Counted from the first letter of the stretch, positions 6,569-14,569 are shown. The stretch: DNA of 33,889 nucleotides from Calothrix sp. MO_167.B12 (GCA_030066045.1 JASJCJ010000089.1:1-33889), one strand, 5' to 3'. Made by a program: numbers and translations. Notes: generated by a model from the letters alone, not told the origin.

Positions 6569-7996
6569 ATGAATCTAGTTTGGCAACGATTTACTTTATC
6601 TAATTTGCCACTGAAAACATATCTATCTACCAGTTTCCTACACCATATGACGGTGGGGCTATTAAGCTCTTGGCGACAAGGTAGTATTTTGATGCAGTGG
6701 GGAGATGCAATTGCTGCGGTTTTACTGAGTTTAGTATATATTCTCTCACCTTTTGTCTCCACATCTTTAATAGGTCTATTGTTAGCTGCTTGTTTCTTAT
6801 TTTGGATCTTATTAACAGTATCAGATGACACATGGAAACAAAATGCAGCTACTGTTACTCCTATTCATCTGGTGGTATTAATATATTGGCTCGTTGCCGC
6901 AGCAGCTACAGCCCTCTCACCTGTGAAACAAGCTGCATTCAAGGATTTAATTGTCTTCAGTCTCTATATACCAATCTTTTTCATCAGTGCGCGGGTGTTG
7001 CGATCGCCCCGCTTCCGTTCTTGGGTTATCACCGTCTTTTTACATATATCTCTCATAGTTAGTGTGTATGGATTACGACAATGGTTTTTTGGTGCCCCAG
7101 CATTAGCAACTTGGGTAGATCCAGAATCTTCCCTATCAAAAACTACCAGGGTTTACAGTTATTTAGGTAATCCCAACTTGCTGGCTGGTTATTTAATTGC
7201 GGCTGTAGTTTTAAGCTGTGTTGCTATTTTTGCTTGGCAAAGCTGGTTGCAAAAAGCTCTAGCGGTGACAATGTTGGCTGTGAATGGAGCTTGTTTAATT
7301 CTGACCTTCAGTCGAGGCGGTTGGATTGGATTGGTAGCTGCAATTTTAGCTCTAGTGGGCTTGTTGTATTACTGGTGGAGTATTAGAATGCCTATGTTTT
7401 GGCAGATTTGGTCACCATTAATTATTTTAGGCACTATAGTTGGTATATTTGCTCTAGCAGTAGTATTTGTAGAACCATTTCGGGAACGTTTTTTCAGTAT
7501 TTTTGCTGACCGTAAGGATAGTAGTAATAACTTCCGGCGCAATGTGTGGACAGCTGTATTTAAGATGATTGATGCCCGTCCATTAATTGGTATTGGACCC
7601 GGACATAACGCATTTAATAAAGTTTATCCCCTCTATCAAATCCCTGGCTACAGTGCTTTGAGCGCCTATTCCATTTTTCTAGAGGTAATTGTAGAAACAG
7701 GTTTTATCGGTTTAGCTAGTTTCCTCTGGTTAATCATTGTCTCATTTAATACCGCTGCCCTACAACTACGGCGCTTGCGTTCCCTGCAAAGGGTTGATGC
7801 CTTCTGGCTAATGGGAGCGATCGCTGCTATGGTAGGTATGCTTGCCCACGGTTTAGTTGATACTGTTTGGTATCGTCCTTCAGTGAACACCCTATGGTGG
7901 TTCATGGTAGGCCTAGTTGCCAGTTATTGGACTCCTGCAACTCAAAATCAACCCCAGGAAATTAATTCACACCCCTCAGAGGCTGCTACTTCGTGA
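6569..7996 (+). CDS. ictB: IctB-family polytopic membrane protein (O-antigen ligase-like)
   Basis: The protein aligns along its whole length with cyanobacterial IctB. IctB was first described as a putative bicarbonate transporter and belongs to the Wzy/O-antigen-ligase fold family. Conserved stretches include FFGAPALATWVDPESS, RVYSYLGNPNLLAGYL, LTFSRGGWIGL, the loop DRKDSSNNFRRNVW, IGIGPGHNAFNKVYPLYQ and HGLVDTVWYRP. About ten to twelve membrane helices are apparent. I start at ATG 6569 (MNLVWQ), as in homologues, rather than GTG 6560, which gives 475 residues. The true substrate is debated, because transport has not been confirmed and family members ligate glycans. It is transcribed alone, with repeats on its downstream side. 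Confidence 0.93.
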   Translation: MNLVWQRFTLSNLPLKTYLSTSFLHHMTVGLLSSWRQGSILMQWGDAIAAVLLSLVYILSPFVSTSLIGLLLAACFLFWILLTVSDDTWKQNAATVTPIHLVVLIYWLVAAAATALSPVKQAAFKDLIVFSLYIPIFFISARVLRSPRFRSWVITVFLHISLIVSVYGLRQWFFGAPALATWVDPESSLSKTTRVYSYLGNPNLLAGYLIAAVVLSCVAIFAWQSWLQKALAVTMLAVNGACLILTFSRGGWIGLVAAILALVGLLYYWWSIRMPMFWQIWSPLIILGTIVGIFALAVVFVEPFRERFFSIFADRKDSSNNFRRNVWTAVFKMIDARPLIGIGPGHNAFNKVYPLYQIPGYSALSAYSIFLEVIVETGFIGLASFLWLIIVSFNTAALQLRRLRSLQRVDAFWLMGAIAAMVGMLAHGLVDTVWYRPSVNTLWWFMVGLVASYWTPATQNQPQEINSHPSEAATS

Positions 7997-8169
7997 GATA
8001 GAGGAGTGTGGGAAGTGTGAGAAGTGTGGGGGAGCATCCCAATTTTTCAAAAATATAGGGTAGGGTAGTGGGAGCATCTTGCTCCCTGAATATACAGCAG
8101 ATTCGATGGTTAAAATTTTTGGGTTTTGGACAGGTTGACTGACAACATCCTTAAACATCTCATTTTTTC

Positions 8170-8245
8170 GTAGGTTGGGTGAAACGTAGTGTAACCCAAC
8201 AAAAGCCATACTGGTGTTGGGTTTTGTTCCCTCAACCCAACCTAC
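8170..8245. repeat. GTAGGTTGGGT...ACCCAACCTAC palindrome
   Basis: Inverted arms GTAGGTTGGGT and ACCCAACCTAC enclose GTAACCCAACA and TGTTGGGTTTT, giving a long cruciform. Related copies lie at 10671-10729, 14398-14462, 26239-26415 (interrupted), 28391-28476 and 30823-30851 (partial). It is a widespread bacterial dispersed repeat type. Confidence 0.85.
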
Positions 8246-8358
8246 GCAATCATCTTTTGTCAGTCAACCAAGGATATTGGCTTACTAAGACATTTTATAA
8301 CCCTTATCTAGCAAGGATTTTAGCCAAACAGTCAAACAGTCACAATATATTTATTTCA

Positions 8359-8456
8359 TTACAGCGATTTTCAGGTAAATAGACTACACCGTAGGGGTTT
8401 AGCACTGCTAAACCCCTACATGAAGATGTGGTTCAAATAGATGAAAACTGCTGTAA
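8359..8456. repeat. family-2 hairpin element, copy 1
   Basis: This 98-bp element has ends TTACAGCGATTTTCA and TGAAAACTGCTGTAA. Its central 29-bp hairpin (8391-8419) is GTAGGGGTTTAGCACTGCTA followed by AACCCCTAC. The second copy is at 10266-10363 and has the same length with a few substitutions. Confidence 0.9.
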
Positions 8457-8858
8457 GCTGTTAAAGTTCTAAATTGTATACATAAAGCGGGCAGGATACC
8501 CGCACTACAATAACCTGGTTTTTTACTTTATACAATTTAGCTGCGTATTAACTTAGTTGCGAGGAGATAATTTTGAATGCGTGACTTCCCCTCCTAGGGG
8601 GCTTGTATGTATTATGCGTATTATAATATTAGTTGGTGTTCTTAATTAATTTGGTATTTATTTGACTATTTAAACCTCATCTACCTTAAAAGCCGTAGTT
8701 TCATAACATAGCTTTGGGATTGCTTCCTTACGTCGCAATGAGACATGAGAATAATTAGAAACTCCAAGCTTCAACATGGATAAGGTTTATCTAGATTGAT
8801 TTAGACAATTTTCATTATTTATTCTGTTTAAGTGAAGTGAAGGCAAATCGGATATTCA

Positions 8859-9356
8859 ATGAGTAACAAGAGTAGTAAGAGTAGTAAAAATGGCAATAAA
8901 AGTGATGGTTACAAAGTAATTTGTGATAATCGACAGGCGCGTTATTTATATGAAATCCTGGAAACCTACGAAGCTGGAATTCAATTAGTAGGAACCGAGG
9001 TAAAATCCATTCGCGCGGGTAGGATAAATCTTCAAGATGGCTATGTTTTGATTCGGGATGGGGAAGCTTGGCTACTCAACGCCCATATTTCCCCTTACAA
9101 TGCCAGTGGACAGTTTTTTAATCACGAACCCCGTCGTACCCGTAAATTGTTGTTACATCGCCAGGAAATCCGTAAGCTAATTGGCAAGGTGGAACAACAA
9201 GGCTTGACTTTAATACCTTTGAAAATGTATTTCAAACAGGGTTGGATTAAAGTGAATATTGCCCTAGCTAAGGGTAAGAAAGTCCATGATAAACGAGAAA
9301 CAATCAAACGACGGCAGGACCAACGGGATATGCAACGGGCAATGAAAACCTATTAG
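8859..9356 (+). CDS. smpB: SsrA-binding protein SmpB
   Basis: SmpB binds tmRNA and delivers it to stalled ribosomes for trans-translation. The 165-residue protein has a Ser/Lys/Asn-rich N-terminal extension of about 17 residues. The SmpB barrel follows: ETYEAGIQLVGTEVKSIRAG, then NLQDGYVLIRDGEAWLLNAHISPY and the RRTRKLLLHRQEI motif. The basic C-terminal tail GKKVHDKRETIKRRQDQRD enters the mRNA channel in known structures. Length and motifs are normal for the family. The ATG is set by the start of the low-complexity extension, and no strong Shine-Dalgarno sequence is nearby. No tmRNA gene was recognised in this window. Confidence 0.95.
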   Translation: MSNKSSKSSKNGNKSDGYKVICDNRQARYLYEILETYEAGIQLVGTEVKSIRAGRINLQDGYVLIRDGEAWLLNAHISPYNASGQFFNHEPRRTRKLLLHRQEIRKLIGKVEQQGLTLIPLKMYFKQGWIKVNIALAKGKKVHDKRETIKRRQDQRDMQRAMKTY

Positions 9357-9359
9357 TCA

Positions 9360-9388
9360 TTCATAATTCATAATTCATAATTCGTAAT
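9360..9388 (+). repeat. heptamer array after smpB
   Basis: Three units of ATAATTC and a variant GTAATTA follow the smpB stop codon within a few bases. The same 7-bp periodicity is seen at many other gene borders in the window. Confidence 0.8.
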
Positions 9389-9389
9389 T

Positions 9390-9576
9390 AAACCAAAACC
9401 ACCTTGAGATTCGTAATTGTTGTAGTTTGGGTATAGCCTTCGGCATCCTGTGAAAAGCGATAGCGTAACCCAACGGAACCATTGCTATCGTTGGGTTTCA
9501 TTCTATTGCTACGCAACGCTAACGCGAACAACCCAACCTACATGAGAACTCCAGATTTCAAGATTGATGGGGTTTA
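9390..9576. repeat. dispersed repeat F, copy 1
   Basis: The block starts AAACCAAAACCACCTTGAGA and ends CAAGATTGATGGGGTTTA. It is shared with 14249-14569 almost base for base at both ends. The centre contains a GTAACCCAACG...CGTTGGGTT palindrome. In the other copy the centre is replaced by about 160 bp of other repeat DNA. Confidence 0.85.
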
Positions 9577-9621
9577 AATTGTAGGGGCGCAATACTTGCT
9601 CCCTTGCCATTGGTAACATAA

Positions 9622-10095
9622 CTACACAAATTTCCAGCTTAAGAAAAGAGAAGCTTGTCCACAACGTTGATTTTGTTCGTCCAAAACGTTCCAAATTATT
9701 CCTTTTTCAATATGGAAACGTTTACCATTACTGGTAATGCGAACGCCTGAAAAATTTCTAAAACCTTTGCTGAGCGTATCAGTTAATAAATTATTATGCT
9801 CTTGTTGTACACCTTCTTCTGCTATTTTGCGAGCAGGCATTTGGGTAAATTCTTCCCAAGAAAGTTCCCACAATTCCAAAGCTTTGTGATTGCCGTAGTT
9901 GAAAATAGGATCTGTTTCTGTACCGTGAGAAACTACCACGAAAGGTGCTTCAAATAATGCTTGTGCTAAGTCTTCAGGAGGGATGCTTAAGTCGAATAGA
10001 GATTGTCCCATCCAATGTTGGTAACTATGTAGCAAGCGTTGGGTGTGGCGAATAATTTCTTCCTGTTGCCAAGGGTGTTGCACATCTGTATTCAT
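9622..10095 (-). CDS. MEKHLA-domain protein
   Basis: The 157-residue soluble protein consists of a single MEKHLA domain (PF08670), a PAS-like fold also found at the C-terminus of plant HD-ZIP III regulators. Matching stretches are FEAPFVVVSHGTETDPIFNY (about 48-67), ALELWELSWEEFTQMPAR (72-89) and the C-terminal GQASLFLSWKFV. A ligand or signal-sensing role is inferred from the PAS-like fold. In cyanobacteria the stand-alone protein has no firmly assigned function. It lies alone between repeat-rich regions, starts at ATG 10095, and is complete by family length. Confidence 0.85.
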   Translation of the reverse strand: MNTDVQHPWQQEEIIRHTQRLLHSYQHWMGQSLFDLSIPPEDLAQALFEAPFVVVSHGTETDPIFNYGNHKALELWELSWEEFTQMPARKIAEEGVQQEHNNLLTDTLSKGFRNFSGVRITSNGKRFHIEKGIIWNVLDEQNQRCGQASLFLSWKFV

Positions 10096-10265
10096 GCGCT
10101 GACATAATATAGCTGCATGGTAATTATCTCATTTATCAATACCTTGAGAGAAATTTCAATCTATGCTTTTTGTTTTTCGCAAGGGGTTATGTAAAGCTAG
10201 CGTTGTCAGCAGAGGAAGAGATTTGGGTGAAGAATATTTTGGAGCAGGTAGAGGGTTGAGGTTTC

Positions 10266-10363
10266 TTACAGCGATTTTCAGGTAAATAGACCACACCGTA
10301 GGGGTTTAGCATTGCTAAACCCCTACATGAAGATGTGGTTCAAATAGATGAAAACTGCTGTAA
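10266..10363. repeat. family-2 hairpin element, copy 2
   Basis: It has 98 bp and the same ends as the copy at 8359-8456. The central hairpin at 10298-10326 differs from that copy by C to T in the loop. It ends where the flank of the next element begins. Confidence 0.9.
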
Positions 10364-10374
10364 CCCTCTTATTT

Positions 10375-10483
10375 CAAATCTTGCACCACATGATTATTGC
10401 GAAAATTATCGCCTGTAACCCTTATTATTTCGTAACCCACCAATGCCCACCTTACCCTTCCACTCGAAGGTGCAAGATATGTG
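10375..10483. repeat. family-3 element with CTTGCACC ends, intact copy
   Basis: The ends CAAATCTTGCACC and GGTGCAAGATATGTG are imperfect terminal inverted repeats. TAACCCTCTTAT occurs on both sides (10361-10372 and 10485-10496) and could be a duplicated target. Other copies are at 14709-14918 (interrupted), 18520-18591 (half) and 27759-27780 (fragment). Confidence 0.8.
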
Positions 10484-10558
10484 TTAACCCTCTTATGTAA
10501 CTCTGGGAAGGAAAAAATAAATGCGGGTTGTGTTGTAGCTTGCTTCCACGAAGTGGTA

Positions 10559-10664
10559 ATACCAATTCAAATAATGTTTGCGACACTTCAATTATTTGTG
10601 GTAGTAGGGGTTTAGCACTGCTAAACCCCTACCCATCTGTCGCATTCTTTTTTCAAATTGGTAT
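10559..10664 (-). repeat. family-1 hairpin element, copy B (reverse orientation)
   Basis: The arms are those of copies A and C read on the other strand: ATACCAATTCAAATAATGTT on the left and TTTTTTCAAATTGGTAT on the right. The centre at 10604-10632 is the same 29-bp hairpin that sits in the family-2 elements. Confidence 0.88.
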
Positions 10665-10964
10665 AAGAAACCAAACCCAACAATACCGAGGTTTTTAGTT
10701 GTTGGGTTTCGTTCCTCAACCCAACCTACGCCCTTAAATTTAAATATTCACCTCAGAAATTGGGATATAATCACTCATGCCAAAAACTGAAATTAACAGA
10801 CATAATCCTAACACCCACATTCCGCAGGTTCAGTTAAAAATCTATTTTTGACTTTTGACTTTTGACTTGATTCTGGTGCCAGGTAATGAAATCCGCAAAT
10901 GACTATTACTTCGTTAAAAGGAACGTTGTAACAAAGATTTACAAAATTCTAAATCCCTTTTATA

Positions 10965-12329
10965 TTACAATTTACAAGTCTCCATGCGAGAGAAGAGAAG
11001 GAAACCTTCAAAACCCACCATCAAATCATTCTCCACGTCGGTGAATGAAGGGAGGTGTCCCTCAGGTGATGAGGTCTCATAAGTAACATTTGAATACAAT
11101 ATCCAGTTTCCCTTCACTCTCCAGCCTACGCGATCGCCAAATTTTTTCCAAGCAGCTTCATAATACTTACCATCAGGCTTACCGCCTACTTCCAGGTAAA
11201 TTCGTTTTTGGACGCTAAAGCCAAAATGTCCATTGCTATATTTTACCCACAAACGGTCAATGGTGCGGAGGTCAGTGCAGGGAAAATTTAATAATTCTTC
11301 ATCCCTAATCCAATCACCTTTCTCTCGTCCTACAGCTTGCAGCATTACCAGATAAGTTTCCAAATCAGCTTCCTTCCAGTTTCCTGCTGCTAAATAGTCC
11401 CGCAGTTTGGTATAGTCTATGCCTTTTTCCGAACTTAGGTCATCTTCACCACTTATCACAGACTCTTGAATACCTGTCTCAGCCAAAGAGGGAGACTTTA
11501 ATAGGTTTAACCATTCTTGCATGGACTGGGGACGGTCTTTTGCTTCTAATGCCATCCCTTGCAATATTGCTTGATTTACCCCATCGCTCAGACTGGGTAC
11601 AAGTTGCTTTGGTGGTACTAATTCTTCATCATCCAACTTTCGGTCAAAAGAATTAATAGGGCATTGTCCAGTAACAGCATAATACAGGGATGCAGCCAGA
11701 CAGTAAACATCCATTGTGGGGTGACGTTGGCTACCTTTACGCATACGGATTAGTTCATAGGGTGCAAAGGCTTTGTTGCCAAAAGTTCTAGAAAGACTAC
11801 TGGGTGGGGACATATCTCCAGCAATGCCAAAGTCAATTAACACCGCTTTATAATTAGACATTTCTGGCTCAAAATTGAGCATTATATTAGGCGGGGTAAC
11901 ATCGAGATGTAATATCCCTTGTTTGTGTACTTTTACTAATGCCGAACCAATTTGGCGAATATATTTAACAGCTTGTGGTTCTGGTAATTTTCCTTGTTCT
12001 TGGACAAACTTCCATAAACTCATCCCTGGTATATATTGCATTACCAAACAGTGGCGATTGTTCTCTTCAAATAAGTCAATTACCTGAACAATGTGAGGGT
12101 GGGGAGAGGCACAGACTTTTGCTAATAAACGTCCTTCTTTGATAAACCTTTCAACGTATTTGGGGTATTCTGGGTCATTTTGGACGCTGAGGTTAGGGGT
12201 TTTAATTACTACTGGGCGCTTTAGTGTTGTATGTAGGGCTTGGTAGGTGATAGCAAAACCACCACTACCTAAGGGTTTTTCTATTTTGTATTTACCGTTG
12301 TGTATTAGCTGTCCTTCTCCCCAGAACAT
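10965..12329 (-). CDS. Ser/Thr protein kinase fused to a GUN4 domain
   Basis: The 454-residue protein has an N-terminal Hanks-type kinase (about 14-275). It shows the glycine loop LGSGGFAITY (20-29), the ATP lysine in VVIKTP (K43), a helix-C glutamate near 65, the catalytic loop HLDVTPPN (141-148) and DFG at 166-168. The usual lysine of HxDxKxxN is threonine here (T145), a variant found in some bacterial kinases. After a linker, residues 305-430 form a GUN4 domain (DYTKLRDYLAAGNWKEAD, LWVKYSNGHFGFSVQKRIY), which in GUN4 binds porphyrins and stimulates Mg-chelatase. A tetrapyrrole-responsive kinase is therefore inferred. No transmembrane helix is seen, so it is likely cytosolic. Another kinase gene lies upstream on the same strand. 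Confidence 0.92.
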   Translation of the reverse strand: MFWGEGQLIHNGKYKIEKPLGSGGFAITYQALHTTLKRPVVIKTPNLSVQNDPEYPKYVERFIKEGRLLAKVCASPHPHIVQVIDLFEENNRHCLVMQYIPGMSLWKFVQEQGKLPEPQAVKYIRQIGSALVKVHKQGILHLDVTPPNIMLNFEPEMSNYKAVLIDFGIAGDMSPPSSLSRTFGNKAFAPYELIRMRKGSQRHPTMDVYCLAASLYYAVTGQCPINSFDRKLDDEELVPPKQLVPSLSDGVNQAILQGMALEAKDRPQSMQEWLNLLKSPSLAETGIQESVISGEDDLSSEKGIDYTKLRDYLAAGNWKEADLETYLVMLQAVGREKGDWIRDEELLNFPCTDLRTIDRLWVKYSNGHFGFSVQKRIYLEVGGKPDGKYYEAAWKKFGDRVGWRVKGNWILYSNVTYETSSPEGHLPSFTDVENDLMVGFEGFLLFSRMETCKL

Positions 12330-12536
12330 AACCGCGTATTTCTAATGGATATGTCGATTGTGACATGGATTATGGGGATGTGGCAGGTATTTTGGTTTTT
12401 GTATGTGTTGGCAATTACGCGTTGTATCAATTTGCAGTCAGGTGGGCATTGCCCACCCTACTTCGGTGGTGATGGTGTTTTTCCTGGTTCCTAGGCTGGG
12501 AACCCCGAAACTAGAGGCAGAGCCTCCCACAAGATA

Positions 12537-12639
12537 ATACCAATTTGAAAAAAGAATGCGACACATGGGTAGTAGGGGTTTAGCATTGCTAAACCCCTAC
12601 TAATAATTTATCTGTCGCAAACATTATTTGAATTGGTAT
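12537..12639 (+). repeat. family-1 hairpin element, copy C
   Basis: The arms are ATACCAATTTGAAAAAAGAA-type and ATTATTTGAATTGGTAT, with inner GCGACA/TGTCGC. The central hairpin at 12572-12600 is the 29-bp GTAGGGGTTTAGCATTGCTA-type cassette, as in copy B and both family-2 elements. Confidence 0.88.
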
Positions 12640-12678
12640 AAGTTACAAGTCACAGTCTTGTAACGAGAGTTTCCCTCC

Positions 12679-12697
12679 GGGCGGGGTTTCCCCGCCC
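12679..12697. repeat. GC-rich hairpin GGGCGGGG-TTT-CCCCGCCC
   Basis: A perfect 8-bp stem has a 3-nt loop. Copies stand at 15062-15080, 18459-18478 (one mismatch), 22229-22247 and 24931-24949. All are next to heptamer or octamer arrays, and the loop is TTT or AAA depending on orientation. Confidence 0.9.
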
Positions 12698-12704
12698 CTA
12701 CTGC

Positions 12705-13107
12705 TTCACTCCTTGTTTGCATTGTCACAGGTTTGGGCACGGCGTGGTGAAGATACTCGCTGATACCAAAAGACTGTAGATGTTCCCTACTGATTACGAA
12801 TTATTTTTCCTGTTTTTTCGGTGTTGCCTCACTCCTTGACTCTTTCACTCCTTCACTCCGTGTTTGCATTGCCACGGGTTTGGGCACGGCGTGGTGAAGA
12901 TAATCGCTGATACCAAAAGACTGTAGATGTTCCCTACTGATTACGAATTATTTTTCCTGTTTTTTCGGGGTTCCCTGACTCCTTCAATCCTTCACTCCTT
13001 CACTCCCTGTTTGCATGGCCACGGGTTTGGGCACGGCGTGGTGAAGATTACTCGCTGATACCACAAGACTGTAGATGCCGTGCCCCTACTGATTACGAAT
13101 TATTTTT
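12705..13107. repeat. three tandem copies of a 147-bp unit
   Basis: The segment TGTTTGCATTGCCACGGGTT with the following GGGCACGGCGTGGTGAAGAT recurs with anchors at 12716, 12863 and 13010, exactly 147 bp apart. A second anchor (GATTACGAATTATTTTTCC) starts at 12792, 12939 and 13091, showing a 5-bp gain in the third copy. Each unit ends in a short CTTCACTC octamer run of different length. Confidence 0.93.
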
Positions 13108-13147
13108 CCTTCACTCCTTCACTCCTTCACTCCTTCACTCCTTCACT
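13108..13147 (+). repeat. octamer array (CCTTCACT)5
   Basis: Five perfect CCTTCACT units lie 12 bp from the stop codon of the kinase gene on the other strand. The reverse complement is the GGAGTGAA unit seen at 18353, 22292 and 24950. Confidence 0.95.
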
Positions 13148-13159
13148 GCCCCTACGGGA

Positions 13160-14179
13160 TTATTTGGGTGGTGATGATGATGGTGTTGACTGGGTTGCTG
13201 GTTTGTTGGGAAACAAATCTCTCAATAAGTCTGTGCCGTCTTTCAGTCCTGATATTAATGCTGCAAATATCGCCAATACGCCCAATATTTCTAGTATTAT
13301 TGCCCATAATGGTTGTGCTTTTGGCAACCAATTCAGAGAAATCCCCCTTCTTACACCCAATTCCCCTAACCATTCCTGTACTGACTGAGGACGCTTATCT
13401 GGTTCTAATTCCATACCGTGGAGAATGGCTTTGTTGGTAGATTCGCTTACTTTCTCATTCAATTCTTTTGGTGGAATCAAATGCTGATTGTTATCTTTAC
13501 GCTCTATGGCACTGACTGGCTGTTCTCCGGTTAATAATACGTACAAAGTGGCGGCTAGGGAATAAACATCTGTCCATGCACCCCGTCGCTCTTGCTGTCG
13601 TTGGGAATTAGTATAAAGCTCAATGGGTGTTAATTCTTTCCAATCTTTATTCCGACGGCTTGTCAGGGGATTGTCAAAACCCCGTGCTAAGTCAAAGTCA
13701 ATTAATATGGCTTGGTGAGTACCTGCTCGCACCATGATATTTTCTGGTTTTATATCCCGGTGTAAAAATTCTTGCTGATGAACTTCTATTAGTGCTTGTC
13801 CGATTTGCTGGATGTATCTGAGTGCTTCTTTTTCTGGAAAAAATCCCCTGGCTTGGACAATATTGGCTAAATTATTGCCTGGAATATATTCCAGTACCGT
13901 ACAAGGTAATTGCTCGTGGGTAAATGTTTCAATGACGGGGACAATATTGGGGTGCTTACATTTTTCTAGTTTGCGAGATTCATCCACAAATCCAGATATT
14001 AAGCGATCGCGCTCTTGATTGGCAAGTTGATTCAATAATTGGGATTGTAATGTTTTTATTGCCACCCTATGACCATTACTATCTTCAGCTAGGTATGTAA
14101 CTGCAACTCTTCCCCTTCCTAACTCGCGTATAATTATGTATTTATTTTTGTATAATTTTTCCCCTGGTGCCCAAATCAT
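13160..14179 (-). CDS. Ser/Thr protein kinase with a C-terminal membrane helix
   Basis: The 339-residue protein is a Hanks-type kinase (about 14-273). Visible motifs are the nucleotide loop LGRGRVAVTYL (20-30), VAIKT with K42, the catalytic loop HRDIKPEN (140-147) and DVYSLAATLYVLLTG (204-218). The metal-binding DFG reads DFD (161-163), and the APE position reads TPIE. D161 itself is kept, so activity is possible but the activation segment is atypical. A hydrophobic helix at about 291-311 anchors the protein with a short Pro/Ser-rich tail (PNKPATQSTPSSSPPK). This gives a membrane-attached kinase without a sizeable extracellular sensor. Its substrates are unknown. It lies upstream of the kinase-GUN4 gene on the same strand, but 830 bp of repeats makes a shared transcript uncertain. 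Confidence 0.9.
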   Translation of the reverse strand: MIWAPGEKLYKNKYIIIRELGRGRVAVTYLAEDSNGHRVAIKTLQSQLLNQLANQERDRLISGFVDESRKLEKCKHPNIVPVIETFTHEQLPCTVLEYIPGNNLANIVQARGFFPEKEALRYIQQIGQALIEVHQQEFLHRDIKPENIMVRAGTHQAILIDFDLARGFDNPLTSRRNKDWKELTPIELYTNSQRQQERRGAWTDVYSLAATLYVLLTGEQPVSAIERKDNNQHLIPPKELNEKVSESTNKAILHGMELEPDKRPQSVQEWLGELGVRRGISLNWLPKAQPLWAIILEILGVLAIFAALISGLKDGTDLLRDLFPNKPATQSTPSSSPPK

Positions 14180-14248
14180 CTGTTTACCATCTCAGAGCCT
14201 TGGATTTATTGTGACATAGCAACTACAAAAGTCAGAAAATCTTGAATT

Positions 14249-14569
14249 AAACCAAAATCACCTTGAGATTCGTAATTGTTGTAGGTTGGGTATAGCCTTC
14301 GGCATCCTGTGAAAAGCGATAGCGTAACCCAACGGAACCATTGCTATCGTTGGGTTATACTCCCAACGGCTAAAAACTTAACTTTTCGTAGGTTGGGTTG
14401 AACGAAGTGAAACCCAACAGCAAGTAGGTTTTTGTTGGGTTTCGTTCCTCAACCCAACCTACAATAATTAATCCATTTAGAGTATACTCTGCGAGAAGCC
14501 GCTGTTGCGTCTACATTCTTCAACCCAACCTACATGAAAACTCCAGATTTCAAGATGGATGGGGTTTAT
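14249..14569. repeat. dispersed repeat F, copy 2, with a larger centre
   Basis: The left end up to 14357 and the right end from 14521 match 9390-9576. Between them lies extra DNA that includes a complete GTAGGTTGGGT palindrome (14398-14462) and the segment GAGAAGCCGCTGTTGCGTCT (14493-14512). Closely related segments occur near 22265 (inverted) and 28440. Confidence 0.85.

Larger units (their letters stand above)
7997..8858. repeat. repeat-rich region between ictB and smpB
   Basis: I see no gene in these 862 bp. In order they hold a GTGTGGGAAGTGTGAGAAGT tract just after ictB (8007-8026), a GTAGGTTGGGT palindrome (8170-8245), and a segment ACATTTTATAACCCTTATCT (8290-8309) that recurs near 32025 and 32125. 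These are followed by a family-2 hairpin element (8359-8456), a GCGGGCAGGATACCCGC palindrome near 8487, and a TTCCCCTCCTAGGGGG segment near 8587 that recurs near 32250. About 8640-8858 is unique and probably holds the smpB promoter. Confidence 0.75.
10096..10964. repeat. repeat cluster with four adjoining elements
   Basis: No gene is visible in these 869 bp. In order they hold family-2 copy 2 (10266-10363), the 109-bp CTTGCACC element (10375-10483) flanked by direct repeats, a family-1 element in reverse orientation (10559-10664), and a GTAGGTTGGGT-type palindrome (10671-10729). A TTTTGAC heptamer run follows at about 10851-10868. The sequence close to the kinase stop codon (10870-10964) looks unique. 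Confidence 0.85.
12330..13159. repeat. intergenic region between the two kinase genes
   Basis: It carries a family-1 element (12537-12639), a GC-rich hairpin (12679-12697), three tandem copies of a 147-bp unit (12705-13107) and an octamer array (13108-13147) ending 12 bp before the kinase stop codon. No gene is supported. Only about 12330-12536 is free of recognised repeats apart from GGGCATTGCCCACC-type palindromes. Confidence 0.85.

Noticed and set aside
8179-8382. 67-residue forward frame
   Set aside because: It is translated from the GTAGGTTGGGT palindrome and the family-2 element.
12705-13107. 147-bp direct repeats considered as a CRISPR or an iteron origin
   Set aside because: Units are far too long and contiguous for CRISPR, and no replication-initiator gene or DnaA boxes are evident.
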